Part shown: in pieces, positions 9,085 through 17,198 of the stretch
How positions within the stretch are numbered: position 1 is the first letter of the stretch
How the letters are laid out: each line of letters starts with the position of its first letter
Assembly: GCF_050574275.1 (NCBI RefSeq)
Contig: NZ_CP192260.1
Coordinates: 744,001 to 808,000 of the forward strand
DNA length: 64,000 nucleotides
Reading direction: 5' to 3'
DNA from: Virgibacillus_F flavescens
Lineage (GTDB): Bacteria > Bacillota > Bacilli > Bacillales > Amphibacillaceae
Translations under genes and position numbers: made by a program
The notes under the pieces: model-generated
Told to the model about the DNA's origin: nothing
The model's input: the letters and a program-made list of their open reading frames with translations, nothing else
Databases searched by the model: none

Positions 9085-9912
9085 CTATTCTGTGGCTTGC
9101 GCTTTTATTATTCCTTCGTCCACTAATTCTTCCAGCGTATATTCAATAACGCGCTCTTTTTCTGGAATTTCAATTTGAACAACACGTTCTAATATATTCA
9201 TTCCAACCACTTTTCCTTTACCAAATGGCGTTGTAACTTTTTCTCCTAAATCCGGCAGCCGGCGTTTTGCTGTTTCATAATCATCATTTTCGTACTTCAA
9301 ACAGCACATCAAACGTCCACATAGGCCGGATATTTTCGCTGGATTTAACGATAGGTTTTGATCCTTTGCCATTTTAATGGAAACAGGTTCGAAATCACCT
9401 AAAAATGTGGAACAACAAAGCATTCGACCACATGGGCCGATTCCGCCAAGCATTTTCGCTTCATCCCGAACACCAATTTGACGAAGTTCGATTCGTGTTT
9501 TAAACAAAGCTGCCAAATCCTTAACTAAATTACGAAAATCTACTCGTCCATCTGCAGTGAAATAAAAGATTATTTTATTTCGATCAAATGTATATTCTAC
9601 CTCAACTAGATTCATATCCAGTTTATGTTCAATAATCTTCTCCGTACATGTACGAAAAGCTATTTCTGATTGCTGCTGATTCTCAACAACCGTCATTTTG
9701 TCCTTCTCATCTGCAAGACGAAGAACTTTCTTAAGTGGCAGAACAACATCTTCTTCATCTACTTGCTTACTAGCAATAACCACTTTACCAAATTCAATAC
9801 CTCGAACCGTTTCAACAATGACATAACCATCTAAGGTAATATCATGATCTCCGGGATCGAAGTAATATATTTTACCCGCTTTTTTAAAACGGACACCAAT
9901 AACTTCAATCAC
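9085..9912 (-). CDS. ricT: PSP1-domain protein RicT (YaaT)
   Basis: RicT is part of the RicAFT (YaaT-YlbF-YmcA) complex, which carries iron-sulfur clusters, assists RNase Y mRNA processing and promotes sporulation and competence. The PSP1 core is visible as GPCGRMLCCSTFLGDFEPVS and SGLCGRLMCCLKYE, with the Cys pairs that bind the cluster. At 275 residues it has the standard length. It starts at GTG with AGAGGTG upstream. It sits 6 bp after holB, in one operon with yabA. Confidence 0.96.
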   Translation of the reverse strand: MIEVIGVRFKKAGKIYYFDPGDHDITLDGYVIVETVRGIEFGKVVIASKQVDEEDVVLPLKKVLRLADEKDKMTVVENQQQSEIAFRTCTEKIIEHKLDMNLVEVEYTFDRNKIIFYFTADGRVDFRNLVKDLAALFKTRIELRQIGVRDEAKMLGGIGPCGRMLCCSTFLGDFEPVSIKMAKDQNLSLNPAKISGLCGRLMCCLKYENDDYETAKRRLPDLGEKVTTPFGKGKVVGMNILERVVQIEIPEKERVIEYTLEELVDEGIIKAQATE

Positions 9913-9918
9913 TTTAAA

Positions 9919-10905
9919 TCACCTCTGTATGTGAAGTGTAAGCTGTTCCATCACTAATGTGGGATGAACATTTTGCTTCAGCTTACGTTTTGCCTGGAGA
10001 ATATCCTGTAAAACAGATAGTAACTTCGCTTTCGAAAAAAACAGCGCCGCTTTCTCCACACTCTCGTCTTCTTTATTGTATAGAACCAATGCTTCGTAAT
10101 CGATATGATAATAAAGAATATCTTTGAATGCCAGCAACAATATGTCCAGTCCCTGCTCCATCTGAATTCTTTCTTTAAAATGTACGAGCCACTGACTATG
10201 AATATATAAGTATACTTCTTCAGGTTTTACGATAAACATTTCTACCAATTGTACCACTAATTTTCTTGCGTGTGCAAACCACTCATCACCATTTAGAGCA
10301 ATCGCTTCATCTATATTATTCGTTAATGCACTTACAAGCGTAACATTACTCTCCGACACACCAGATTTCAATAATTTTTTTTGGAAATGAACTGGATTGA
10401 GAGGTTGTAATTCAAGAATCTGACACCGGGAGCGAATGGTTGAAAGGATGGATTGACTATTTTCTGTAAGCATAATCGCAGTAGTTTCCATATTCGGTTC
10501 TTCTAAAAACTTCAAAATACGGTTTGCAGCATTGGGTGTTAGGGTGTCCGAGTCTTTAATTACATAAACTTTTCGAGCCGATTCAAGTCCGCTGTATTTA
10601 AACTCTTTTTGCAGCTCATCAATCTGTTCTTTTTTTATGGAAAGCCCATCTGGTTCAATCCAATGGACATCCGGATGGTTCCCTGATTCCACTCGTTTAC
10701 AGTTAAGACAAGTATTACATGGATCTGTGCCGTTTCTGTTATCACAAAATAATACCTTTGCCAGTAATCGCGCAATTGCTTCTTTACCTGTTCCGCGTTC
10801 TCCAGCAATTAAGTACGCATGAGAAACACGATTTTTCATGATACTATTCGTAATTATTTTACTTGTCAAAGGCTGTATGTTTTCTAAATCAGACCATGTA
10901 TTCAT
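9919..10905 (-). CDS. holB: DNA polymerase III delta' subunit
   Basis: Clamp-loader subunit with a P-loop remnant (GERGTGKEAIARLL) near residue 38, a zinc module (CDNRNGTDPCNTCLNCKR) and the STIRSRCQ motif that supplies an arginine finger. It has 328 residues. Two ATGs lie three codons apart; the second (10905) has AAGGATGG at better spacing. It forms an operon with ricT and yabA downstream. Confidence 0.95.
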   Translation of the reverse strand: MNTWSDLENIQPLTSKIITNSIMKNRVSHAYLIAGERGTGKEAIARLLAKVLFCDNRNGTDPCNTCLNCKRVESGNHPDVHWIEPDGLSIKKEQIDELQKEFKYSGLESARKVYVIKDSDTLTPNAANRILKFLEEPNMETTAIMLTENSQSILSTIRSRCQILELQPLNPVHFQKKLLKSGVSESNVTLVSALTNNIDEAIALNGDEWFAHARKLVVQLVEMFIVKPEEVYLYIHSQWLVHFKERIQMEQGLDILLLAFKDILYYHIDYEALVLYNKEDESVEKAALFFSKAKLLSVLQDILQAKRKLKQNVHPTLVMEQLTLHIQR

Positions 10906-10944
10906 GTTTCCCATCCTTACATTTAAGTGAGTGACTCGGATATG

Positions 10945-11385
10945 TTACGTATATAAATTAATTAATAGTCCTTTAATTTCGCCAATTAATCCAAGTAAAT
11001 CTACGCTTTTTCTTTCTTGATTCATCAATTCTTCCGTCAATTCGATTAGTTTTGAATCAATTTCTTTCACGATGGAGAGCTTTTGATTTCTGCTTTCCAA
11101 TCCAAAACTATGAGACTGTTTTAAATCCAGCCCATTATATACAGTTTCCTGAAGAAACCCTTTTACCATGCGTTTAAATTTCACCAGATCTTTAAAGGAA
11201 CGAAACTTCGCGAGCTTTTCGCCCTGAACGGTAATACCTTTCATCAGCAGCTGAAGCTCTTGTGCTTTTAATTTATGAGACTGTGTTTGCACAAGTCCAT
11301 CGAAAGATTGTTTTCCTTCAAATGACGATCGGGAATGTTTATTGGTTGCGTCCACTTGTGAACGTAGATCTTGACTAATTTTCAT
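10945..11385 (-). CDS. yaaR: YaaR family protein (DUF327)
   Basis: A 146-residue helical protein conserved between darA and holB in Bacilli; its function is not established. Typical features are the polar N terminus with SFDGLVQTQ, then a long alpha-helical body (LVKFKRMVKGFLQETVYNGLD) and the end EIKGLLINLYT. The ribosome site is AAAGGGG. I assign it by length, composition and position. Confidence 0.9.
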   Translation of the reverse strand: MKISQDLRSQVDATNKHSRSSFEGKQSFDGLVQTQSHKLKAQELQLLMKGITVQGEKLAKFRSFKDLVKFKRMVKGFLQETVYNGLDLKQSHSFGLESRNQKLSIVKEIDSKLIELTEELMNQERKSVDLLGLIGEIKGLLINLYT

Positions 11386-11399
11386 AGTAATATTAGCCC

Positions 11400-11752
11400 C
11401 TTTGCTTTTCTTTAACAGCAGAAGTACCAGGCACCTCCGCTTTTCTTTACTGGCTAGCTACGTGGGCTAGCGACTCGAGGCATAGATGGCTGATAAAAAG
11501 GTGGATTATAAAAACTTATCTTTTCACCTATACCTAGCATCATCGAAATCATGAGACTCCTGTGGGAACAGCGCGAGCTGAAGATCCCGCAGGAAAGCGG
11601 TTTTTGCTTATCCGAGGAAGCTGAAGCCGTGCCCACGGAAAGCGAAATGAATTCGAGGATGCGATCGCAGATCCACTAAGTCTGTATATCATGTAACTTT
11701 TCAGTCATCTGGGGCGACTATCCGCTTCTTAACAGTCGCCTCCGCTTTTCTT
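11400..11752. repeat. Bacillaceae hairpin repeat cluster between yaaR and darA
   Basis: The 367-bp gap has no gene. At 11551-11690 it holds a full repeat with CTCCTGTGGGAACAGCGCG, CGCAGGAAAGCGG, CTGAAGCCGTGCCCACGG and GATCCACTAA, in the opposite orientation to the copy at 19130-19257. Both flanks carry the second repeat word CCTCCGCTTTTCTTT (at 11434 and 11738), also found near 63775 and 63900. A 60-codon reading frame here is only the repeat. Confidence 0.8.
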
Positions 11753-12082
11753 TTAAAACTGGAAGAATGATTCTATTGGTAGGATAAATACGGTTGCGCC
11801 GCCTACTTCGACTTGGACTGGTTTTGGGATATATGAATCTGCATTACCGCCCATTGGTGAAATAGGTGCTACCATTTGTTCACGCTGTGAGCAATTATCT
11901 CGAATAATATCCAGTGCTTCGTCTACGTAGTCATCCTCGCAACCAATCATAAGGGTCGTGTTTCCTTCTTTTAAAAACCCGCCGGTTGTAGCAAGTTTGG
12001 TTGTTTTAAAGTTTTCTTTCCCAAGCGCATTACTTAGTCGGTTAGAATCCTTATCCTGGACCACCGCTATAATAAGCTTCAT
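11753..12082 (-). CDS. darA: Cyclic-di-AMP receptor DarA (PII-like)
   Basis: A 109-residue PII-like trimeric protein that binds c-di-AMP. The family signature is clear: MKLIIAVVQDKDSNRL, then TKLATTGGFLKEGNTTLMIG with the T-loop Gly residues that contact the ligand, and a C-terminal VGGATVFILPIESFFQF. AAGGAGG lies upstream. The stop is 13 bp beyond the repeat cluster. Confidence 0.96.
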   Translation of the reverse strand: MKLIIAVVQDKDSNRLSNALGKENFKTTKLATTGGFLKEGNTTLMIGCEDDYVDEALDIIRDNCSQREQMVAPISPMGGNADSYIPKPVQVEVGGATVFILPIESFFQF

Positions 12083-12095
12083 CCTTTTTTCCTCC

Positions 12096-12728
12096 TTATA
12101 ATTTAGTTATGAAACGATCAATTATTTGTGAGACTTCTATTTTCACCTGGTCCATCGTTTGATCTGCGTCGATGACCTGTATACGTTCCGGGAATTTTGT
12201 AACAAGTAAATGATACGCCTCATAAACACGCTTATGAAATTGCAGTTCTTCTAAATCCAAACGATTCTTCTCTCTATCTTTATTCGCGTTAATACGCTCT
12301 AATCCCTTTTTGGGATCGATATCAAAAAATAAAGTCAAATCCGGCATGCAATTTTGAATAGCAAACTGGTTGATTGCGAAAACCTCATCAATACCAAGAC
12401 CTCGTGCATAGCCTTGATATGCTAAACTGCTGTCGATAAACCGATCACACAATACCACTTTACCTTGTTCTAATGCCGGTATAACCTTTTCCATCAAATG
12501 TTGTCTCCGAGCTGCTGCATACAACAATGCTTCCGTTCGGGGATCCATTGCAACATGCTGCGGATCTAAAATGATATGTCTGATTTTCTCAGCAATTTCA
12601 ATGCCGCCTGGTTCACGGGTTGTTAAAACTTCGTAACCCTTTTCTTCTAATACTTTGCCAAGCGATTGAAGAGCAGATGTCTTACCAGCGCCCTCTCCAC
12701 CTTCAAGCGTAATAAAATATCCACTCAC
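12096..12728 (-). CDS. tmk: Thymidylate kinase
   Basis: Phosphorylates dTMP to dTDP. The Walker A motif is EGGEGAGKTSAL near residue 9, the dTMP-binding DR(F/Y/H) motif is LCDRFIDSSLAYQG, and the lid follows. It has 210 residues. It overlaps the end of yaaO by 4 bp (ATGA-type coupling) and is followed by darA, the standard Bacillus order. Confidence 0.97.
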   Translation of the reverse strand: MSGYFITLEGGEGAGKTSALQSLGKVLEEKGYEVLTTREPGGIEIAEKIRHIILDPQHVAMDPRTEALLYAAARRQHLMEKVIPALEQGKVVLCDRFIDSSLAYQGYARGLGIDEVFAINQFAIQNCMPDLTLFFDIDPKKGLERINANKDREKNRLDLEELQFHKRVYEAYHLLVTKFPERIQVIDADQTMDQVKIEVSQIIDRFITKL

Positions 12729-14167
12729 AATAGGTATTCCCCTTTATATATATAAATTCCTTCATCTATATCATCAATTTGAATGCTTGCACCTTGTTTG
12801 ATTAATTCTGTTAACAACGTTACCTGGGCTGTTGTTATCCGTTCTCCTTTTAAGATCAAAGGAACTCCCGGAGGATATGGAATAATTGCATCAGCCGCTA
12901 CTGCTCCAACCGCTTCGTTCAGCGAGGTGCGTAACGTTTCATTCTTTTGCATTTGAATGTAATCCATTGCTAGTTCTTCTATGACATTTGGAAAAAGTTT
13001 GCTTACATCTATTGTAGCATGGTTGTCTATTATTTTTAATTGTTCCGTAATATTTTTTACCGTATTCAGCAACTGATCGTTCTCCTGAAAAACAGAAAGT
13101 TCGTGAATCAGTAAAACTTGATTGTGCGTGGTTAGCTCCGGGTAGATATGATTCGCTTCAAAAGCATTACCAACCGCATACCCTGATAACCCTGCTTTAG
13201 TCTGAAGTGTGATTTTTAACGGGTCATCTTCACTAGTTAACGGTATGATATCCCATAGTTCACTTTCTGATAGAATGGATCTAACTTCATTTACACTGGT
13301 GATAATCTCGGTGACTTCTTCATGACCGATTTCAGTCAAAAATGACCGCGCCAGATCCAGCGACGCCATCAGCGGATAGGACGGGCTGCTCGATTGAAGC
13401 ATTTGCAGATAGTGACTCACACTGTTTCTTGAAATAAACGCAGATTTTATATGTAAATAGGAACTCATTGTCATACTTGGCGCCATTTTATGTGCAGATT
13501 GAACAACTAAATCAGCGCCAAGATCTAGCGCAGATGGTGGAAAAGGCGTCCCTAATGAAAAATGAACACCATGCGCTTCATCGATTAGTACTGGTATTCC
13601 GCGATCATGCGCGTAATCAATTATTAGTTTAATGTCATAGGTTCTTCCAAAGTAATCCGGGTAGGTTAGCACTACGCCTTTAGCGTCTGGGTGGCAATCG
13701 ATTGCCTGCATAATGGATTCGGGCAACGGACTCGTATAACGATCTACCGTTTCATCAAATTGAGGAGCAACAAAGACAGGGTGGGCACCTGCTAATTCAA
13801 GCCCATTCATCACAGATTTATGACTATTGCGCTGTACAATCATTTTATCCCCTAAAGAACAAACAGAAAGAATCATCGCTAAGTTTCCTGACGTACTGCC
13901 ACCTACAAGAAAGAATGTATGATCTGCACCGAAATAATCAGCAGCAAGCCCCTCCGCTTCCTTAATTACTCCAGTTGGCGCATGTAAATCATCCAGGCCA
14001 TTAAGCTCTGTCATATCAATCGTCAGTATCGATTGGAATATGTCTCTTCCAACTTCAGGAAAGACTATTCCATTTTTATGCCCAGGAACATGAAACGAAA
14101 CCCTTTCTTTATTTGCATAATCTACTAGTTTTTCGTAAAGCGGCGTGGTTGCTTGGTTTCGCTTCAT
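12725..14167 (-). CDS. yaaO: Orn/Lys/Arg decarboxylase family protein YaaO
   Basis: A PLP-dependent fold-type I enzyme of the short Gram-positive arginine/lysine/ornithine decarboxylase family. The PLP-binding Lys is in VVQSAHKMAPSMTMSS, the Asp and His of the active site in VLIDEAHGVHF, and the cofactor loop in LVGGSTSGNLA. At 480 residues it equals the length of B. subtilis YaaO. Its substrate cannot be read from sequence. The start at 14167 has AAAGGGG upstream; a longer start at 14191 is not supported. Confidence 0.93.
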   Translation of the reverse strand: MKRNQATTPLYEKLVDYANKERVSFHVPGHKNGIVFPEVGRDIFQSILTIDMTELNGLDDLHAPTGVIKEAEGLAADYFGADHTFFLVGGSTSGNLAMILSVCSLGDKMIVQRNSHKSVMNGLELAGAHPVFVAPQFDETVDRYTSPLPESIMQAIDCHPDAKGVVLTYPDYFGRTYDIKLIIDYAHDRGIPVLIDEAHGVHFSLGTPFPPSALDLGADLVVQSAHKMAPSMTMSSYLHIKSAFISRNSVSHYLQMLQSSSPSYPLMASLDLARSFLTEIGHEEVTEIITSVNEVRSILSESELWDIIPLTSEDDPLKITLQTKAGLSGYAVGNAFEANHIYPELTTHNQVLLIHELSVFQENDQLLNTVKNITEQLKIIDNHATIDVSKLFPNVIEELAMDYIQMQKNETLRTSLNEAVGAVAADAIIPYPPGVPLILKGERITTAQVTLLTELIKQGASIQIDDIDEGIYIYKGEYLL

Positions 14168-14196
14168 TATAAAAAATCCCCTTTGCGGCACACAAT

Positions 14197-15171
14197 TTAT
14201 TGCGGCTGTTTCGTTATCTTGTTCCAGCTTTGGACGTGATCATCCATATCTGTCTCGATAATGACGTCAGTTACTCCTTTTTCCTTCAATATTTCCTTTT
14301 CAATATTATCACGAATTTTATCCACTTCCGCTACCGTTTTGTCAGGATCAAATTCAATTTTTAATTCCACATGCAACTCATCGCCTTCTCTGATCACCAT
14401 CAACGTGTTAATATCTCTAACATCAGGTTCAGCAAAAACAAACTCGCCTATCTTTTTTTCCATTTCTTCATCAGCAACGCCCAGTACACCTGCTGCATTA
14501 TCTAAGAAAACACGTCCTACAACAAAGAATAACATGAGGCCAATTATAATTGATGCGTATCCCTCTGCCTGAATAAATGGCGTGTACGTTCCAATAACGA
14601 TTGCCAGCATAGCGAGTAGTGCTCCTAACGTTGCCACTAGATCCTCTAAGAAGACCAATTTTGTTGCTGGATTTGCATTTCCCACGTTTTTAAAGCTCTC
14701 CGTCACAATACTGAATCCTTTAATATCACCAGGCAGTTCCGCTGTTATTTCTTTCATAGCCTTATAGAGGACAAAAGCCTCCAGAAGTGCAGCAACTCCC
14801 AGAACCGAAATATTCAACCAGAACCATGAACCAGATTCAGGCGGTTCTGTAATATGGTGAAATCCTTCCTTAATCGTTTCATAAGCTAAAATACCAACAA
14901 TTAACACAGCTCCAAGTAATACTAAATTCACCAGTCGTGCAAAACCTCCAGGAAAACGTTCAGTTGGCGCCTTTTTACTTAAGGAAGATCCGATAAATAC
15001 AAAAAACTGGTTGGCGGAATCTCCAATACTGTGCATTAATTCTGCAAACATCGCTACATTACCAGTAATAAAAAAAGTAATACCTTTTATAATAGCGATA
15101 ACCGCATTCATAATACTTGCCCATAAAGCTGACCTGCTACCTTTTTTCAACAGTTCAAAAAGCTCTTTCAT
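14197..15171 (-). CDS. Cation diffusion facilitator family transporter
   Basis: A 324-residue membrane exporter of divalent metals (Zn, Mn or Fe) in exchange for protons. The transmembrane metal site is seen as AELMHSIGDSAN (HxxxD) in the second helix. Other helices follow (LVLLGAVLIVGILAY, WLNISVLGVAALLEAFVLY, LVATLGALLAMLAIVIG, ASIIIGLMLFFVVGRVF). The C-terminal cytosolic domain (DELHVELKIEFDPDKTVAEV) resembles the metal-binding dimer domain. AGGGAAGGG precedes the ATG at 15171. B. subtilis has yaaN and xpaC here, so this gene is a local difference. Confidence 0.92.
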   Translation of the reverse strand: MKELFELLKKGSRSALWASIMNAVIAIIKGITFFITGNVAMFAELMHSIGDSANQFFVFIGSSLSKKAPTERFPGGFARLVNLVLLGAVLIVGILAYETIKEGFHHITEPPESGSWFWLNISVLGVAALLEAFVLYKAMKEITAELPGDIKGFSIVTESFKNVGNANPATKLVFLEDLVATLGALLAMLAIVIGTYTPFIQAEGYASIIIGLMLFFVVGRVFLDNAAGVLGVADEEMEKKIGEFVFAEPDVRDINTLMVIREGDELHVELKIEFDPDKTVAEVDKIRDNIEKEILKEKGVTDVIIETDMDDHVQSWNKITKQPQ

Positions 15172-15292
15172 GTCGTACACCCTTCCCTCTATAGCAAGAT
15201 TTTTCTACACTGTAATATTGTTCCATATTGCTTTCTTCTTACTCATTAGATTACCAAGATTAATAAAAATAAACCACACTAATTTTCTGCAA

Positions 15293-15328
15293 ACAAAAAA
15301 GCCTCTGCGCAAAGTGGCAAAAGCTTTA
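15293..15328 (-). terminator. Probable terminator after csfB
   Basis: On the minus strand AAAGCTTTTGC pairs imperfectly with GCGCAGAGGCTTT and ends in TTTTTTG, just after the csfB stop. Confidence 0.55.
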
Positions 15329-15334
15329 GGATAT

Positions 15335-15526
15335 CTATGAATATAACCTTGGTTGATTCATATTTTTTAGTTTCTGCAGATAATAGTTGTATTTTTCTTC
15401 TCTCGGCTCGGTGTGAATCATATTCTGTTCACACTCACAACAAATAAAAAGTGTATATAAATGAATTCCTCTGTCTTTCTCTTCCTCACAAATACCACAG
15501 CACTCTTTTGCGATTGTCGATTTCAT
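15335..15526 (-). CDS. csfB (gin): Anti-sigma-G factor Gin (CsfB)
   Basis: A 63-residue zinc protein that holds sigma-G inactive until engulfment ends during sporulation. The diagnostic zinc knuckles are present: CCGICEEEK and LFICCECEQNM. The last residues (EEKYNYYLQKLKNM) form the usual helix. The ATG at 15526 has GGAGGTGGGGG upstream; an in-frame GTG three codons earlier lies in that ribosome site. Its presence marks a sporulating organism. Confidence 0.95.
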   Translation of the reverse strand: MKSTIAKECCGICEEEKDRGIHLYTLFICCECEQNMIHTEPREEKYNYYLQKLKNMNQPRLYS

Positions 15527-15643
15527 TTCCCCCACCTCCGTTAGTTAGTCTCTCCTAATCTAACGAAATATATACATAGATTCTTTTAAACAATGAAACT
15601 TTCTATGTTAAGTATATGAAGGAATTTCCAAATAGTGTCTGTA

Positions 15644-15910
15644 CTATACAATTAGAAAAATATGAATGGCGGCAAGAGAAGCAAGACCAAATATCCCTAA
15701 AAACCCAGCGACCGCTGTAGTAAACAGATTAATGGGGATATGAAGACCTATTACTCCACCGAAAACATTTAAAAAAAATAAAAATAACACACCGATTGCA
15801 AGCTTCACTACTCCCTGACCAACAAAACGCATTGGCTTGATGGGGGCCCCAACAAATAAAACCAGTACGATCAATGCAACCAAAATAGAAATTATTATTG
15901 TCGAACTCAA
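15644..15910 (-). CDS. bofA: Sigma-K processing inhibitor BofA
   Basis: An 88-residue polytopic membrane protein of the mother-cell outer forespore membrane that inhibits SpoIVFB cleavage of pro-sigma-K. It has three hydrophobic segments (IIISILVALIVLVLFVG, LAIGVLFLFFLNVFGGVIG, TAVAGFLGIFGLASLAAIHIFLI). The family motif around IPINLFTTAVAGFLGIFG is intact. Translation starts at TTG with AAGGAG 9 nt upstream. Confidence 0.93.
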   Translation of the reverse strand: MSSTIIISILVALIVLVLFVGAPIKPMRFVGQGVVKLAIGVLFLFFLNVFGGVIGLHIPINLFTTAVAGFLGIFGLASLAAIHIFLIV

Positions 15911-15984
15911 CTTGACCTACTCCTTCCCTGTCCCCTTTTTACTACTTATGTCAGGAAACAGGAAAAAAGAACAAGCTATTGTTT

Positions 15985-16200
15985 TCAATCGTAGCGGATT
16001 GCGCTAATCTTGCGGTGTCTGGCCTCACGCAGCAAAAATAAATATTTTGCCTGCGCAAATTTTTCTTTATATATAGCTGTAAGCGTTGGCTCGATACTTT
16101 GGTGCACAATGCTTTCTATACTTTTCCAATCACGTTCCAGAATGAAAATGGTATCAAGCAGTTCTTCATCGACATGCTTTTTTTTATATTTTTTTCCCAT
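15985..16200 (-). CDS. yaaL: YaaL family protein (DUF2508)
   Basis: A 71-residue basic protein found between recR and bofA in Bacilli; its function is unknown. A Lys-rich start (MGKKYKKKHVDEELL) precedes a helical body ending LFLLREARHRKISAIRYD. It is assigned by size, ending and position. Confidence 0.88.
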   Translation of the reverse strand: MGKKYKKKHVDEELLDTIFILERDWKSIESIVHQSIEPTLTAIYKEKFAQAKYLFLLREARHRKISAIRYD

Positions 16201-16215
16201 GCTTTCACCTAACTT

Positions 16216-16812
16216 CTACAGTTCTCTTCGTCCCTCTAATGCTTTAGATAAAGTTACTTCATCTGCATACTCAAGATCGCCGCCAACTGGTAATCCGTGA
16301 GCAATCCTGGTCGTACGGATGCCTGATGGCCTTACTAATCTTGAAATATACATCGCAGTTGCTTCCCCTTCGATGTTTGGGTTTGTAGCGAGAATTAATT
16401 CCTCAACGTCTTCATCCTTTAGACGATTAAGTAAATCAGGTACGTTAATATCCTCAGGACCAATCCCATCCATTGGTGAGATAGCACCATGCAGCACATG
16501 ATACTTTCCTCTGAATTCTTTCATTTTTTCCATTGCAATGACGTCTTTTGGATCCTGAACCACACAAATAATGGATTGATCGCGGGTTTGGTCCTGACAA
16601 ATGGAGCATGGATCCTGGTCGGTGATATGACCACAGACCGTACAATGCGTTAACTCCCGTTTGGCATTCACTAATGAGTTAGCGAAATTAAGCACATCAT
16701 CGTCTTTCATATTAATAACAAAAAAAGCCAGCCGGACTGCAGTTTTCGGTCCGATCCCTGGCAATTTTGTAAAGCTGTCAATCAGTTTAGAAATCGGTTC
16801 TGGATAATACAT
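16216..16812 (-). CDS. recR: Recombination mediator RecR
   Basis: RecR works with RecF and RecO to load RecA on gapped DNA. The N-terminal helix-hairpin-helix motif is visible as LPGIGPKTAVRLAFF, followed by the zinc finger CTVCGHITDQDPCSIC and a TOPRIM domain (ICVVQDPKDVIAMEKM then ILATNPNIEGEATAMYI). It has 198 residues from the ATG at 16812, which has AGGAGG 7 nt upstream. It follows ebfC by 11 bp. Confidence 0.97.
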   Translation of the reverse strand: MYYPEPISKLIDSFTKLPGIGPKTAVRLAFFVINMKDDDVLNFANSLVNAKRELTHCTVCGHITDQDPCSICQDQTRDQSIICVVQDPKDVIAMEKMKEFRGKYHVLHGAISPMDGIGPEDINVPDLLNRLKDEDVEELILATNPNIEGEATAMYISRLVRPSGIRTTRIAHGLPVGGDLEYADEVTLSKALEGRREL

Positions 16813-16823
16813 CAAGGTGCCTC

Positions 16824-17141
16824 CTAGAACATTCCTCCAGGCATATTCATTCCTTTTGTGAATTGTCCCATAGTTTCGTTTGTTTTTTCTTCAATCTTCT
16901 TTAATACTTCGTTTGTCGCTGCAAGGATTAAATCCTGAAGCATCTCTAAATCGTCTGGATCTACAACTTCTTCTTTTATCTGAACGTCTGTAATTTCTTT
17001 TTTACCGTTAGCAGTTACAGTAACCATTCCCCCACCAGCAGTAGCTTCAAACGACAATTCGTGTAATTCGTCCTGTGCGACCATCATTTTCTTTTGCATC
17101 TTCTGCATTTGTTTCATCATATTTCCCATATTACCTTTCAT
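16824..17141 (-). CDS. yaaK (ebfC): YbaB/EbfC nucleoid-associated protein (YaaK)
   Basis: A 105-residue DNA-binding dimer. Met/Gln/Lys-rich N terminus (MKGNMGNMMKQMQKMQKKMM), core ATAGGGMVTVTANGKKEITDVQI, and the conserved C-terminal NETMGQFTKGMNMPGG. AGGAGGAG lies upstream. It is in the dnaX-yaaK-recR operon. Confidence 0.96.
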   Translation of the reverse strand: MKGNMGNMMKQMQKMQKKMMVAQDELHELSFEATAGGGMVTVTANGKKEITDVQIKEEVVDPDDLEMLQDLILAATNEVLKKIEEKTNETMGQFTKGMNMPGGMF

Positions 17142-17198
17142 TATAACTCCTCCTAAATGTTTGTTTAATATGCACTGCGTGATGCAGCACTAATTTGT

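Noticed and set aside
11454..11636. 60-codon minus-strand protein before yaaR
   Set aside because: Made of the Bacillaceae repeat; no ribosome site.
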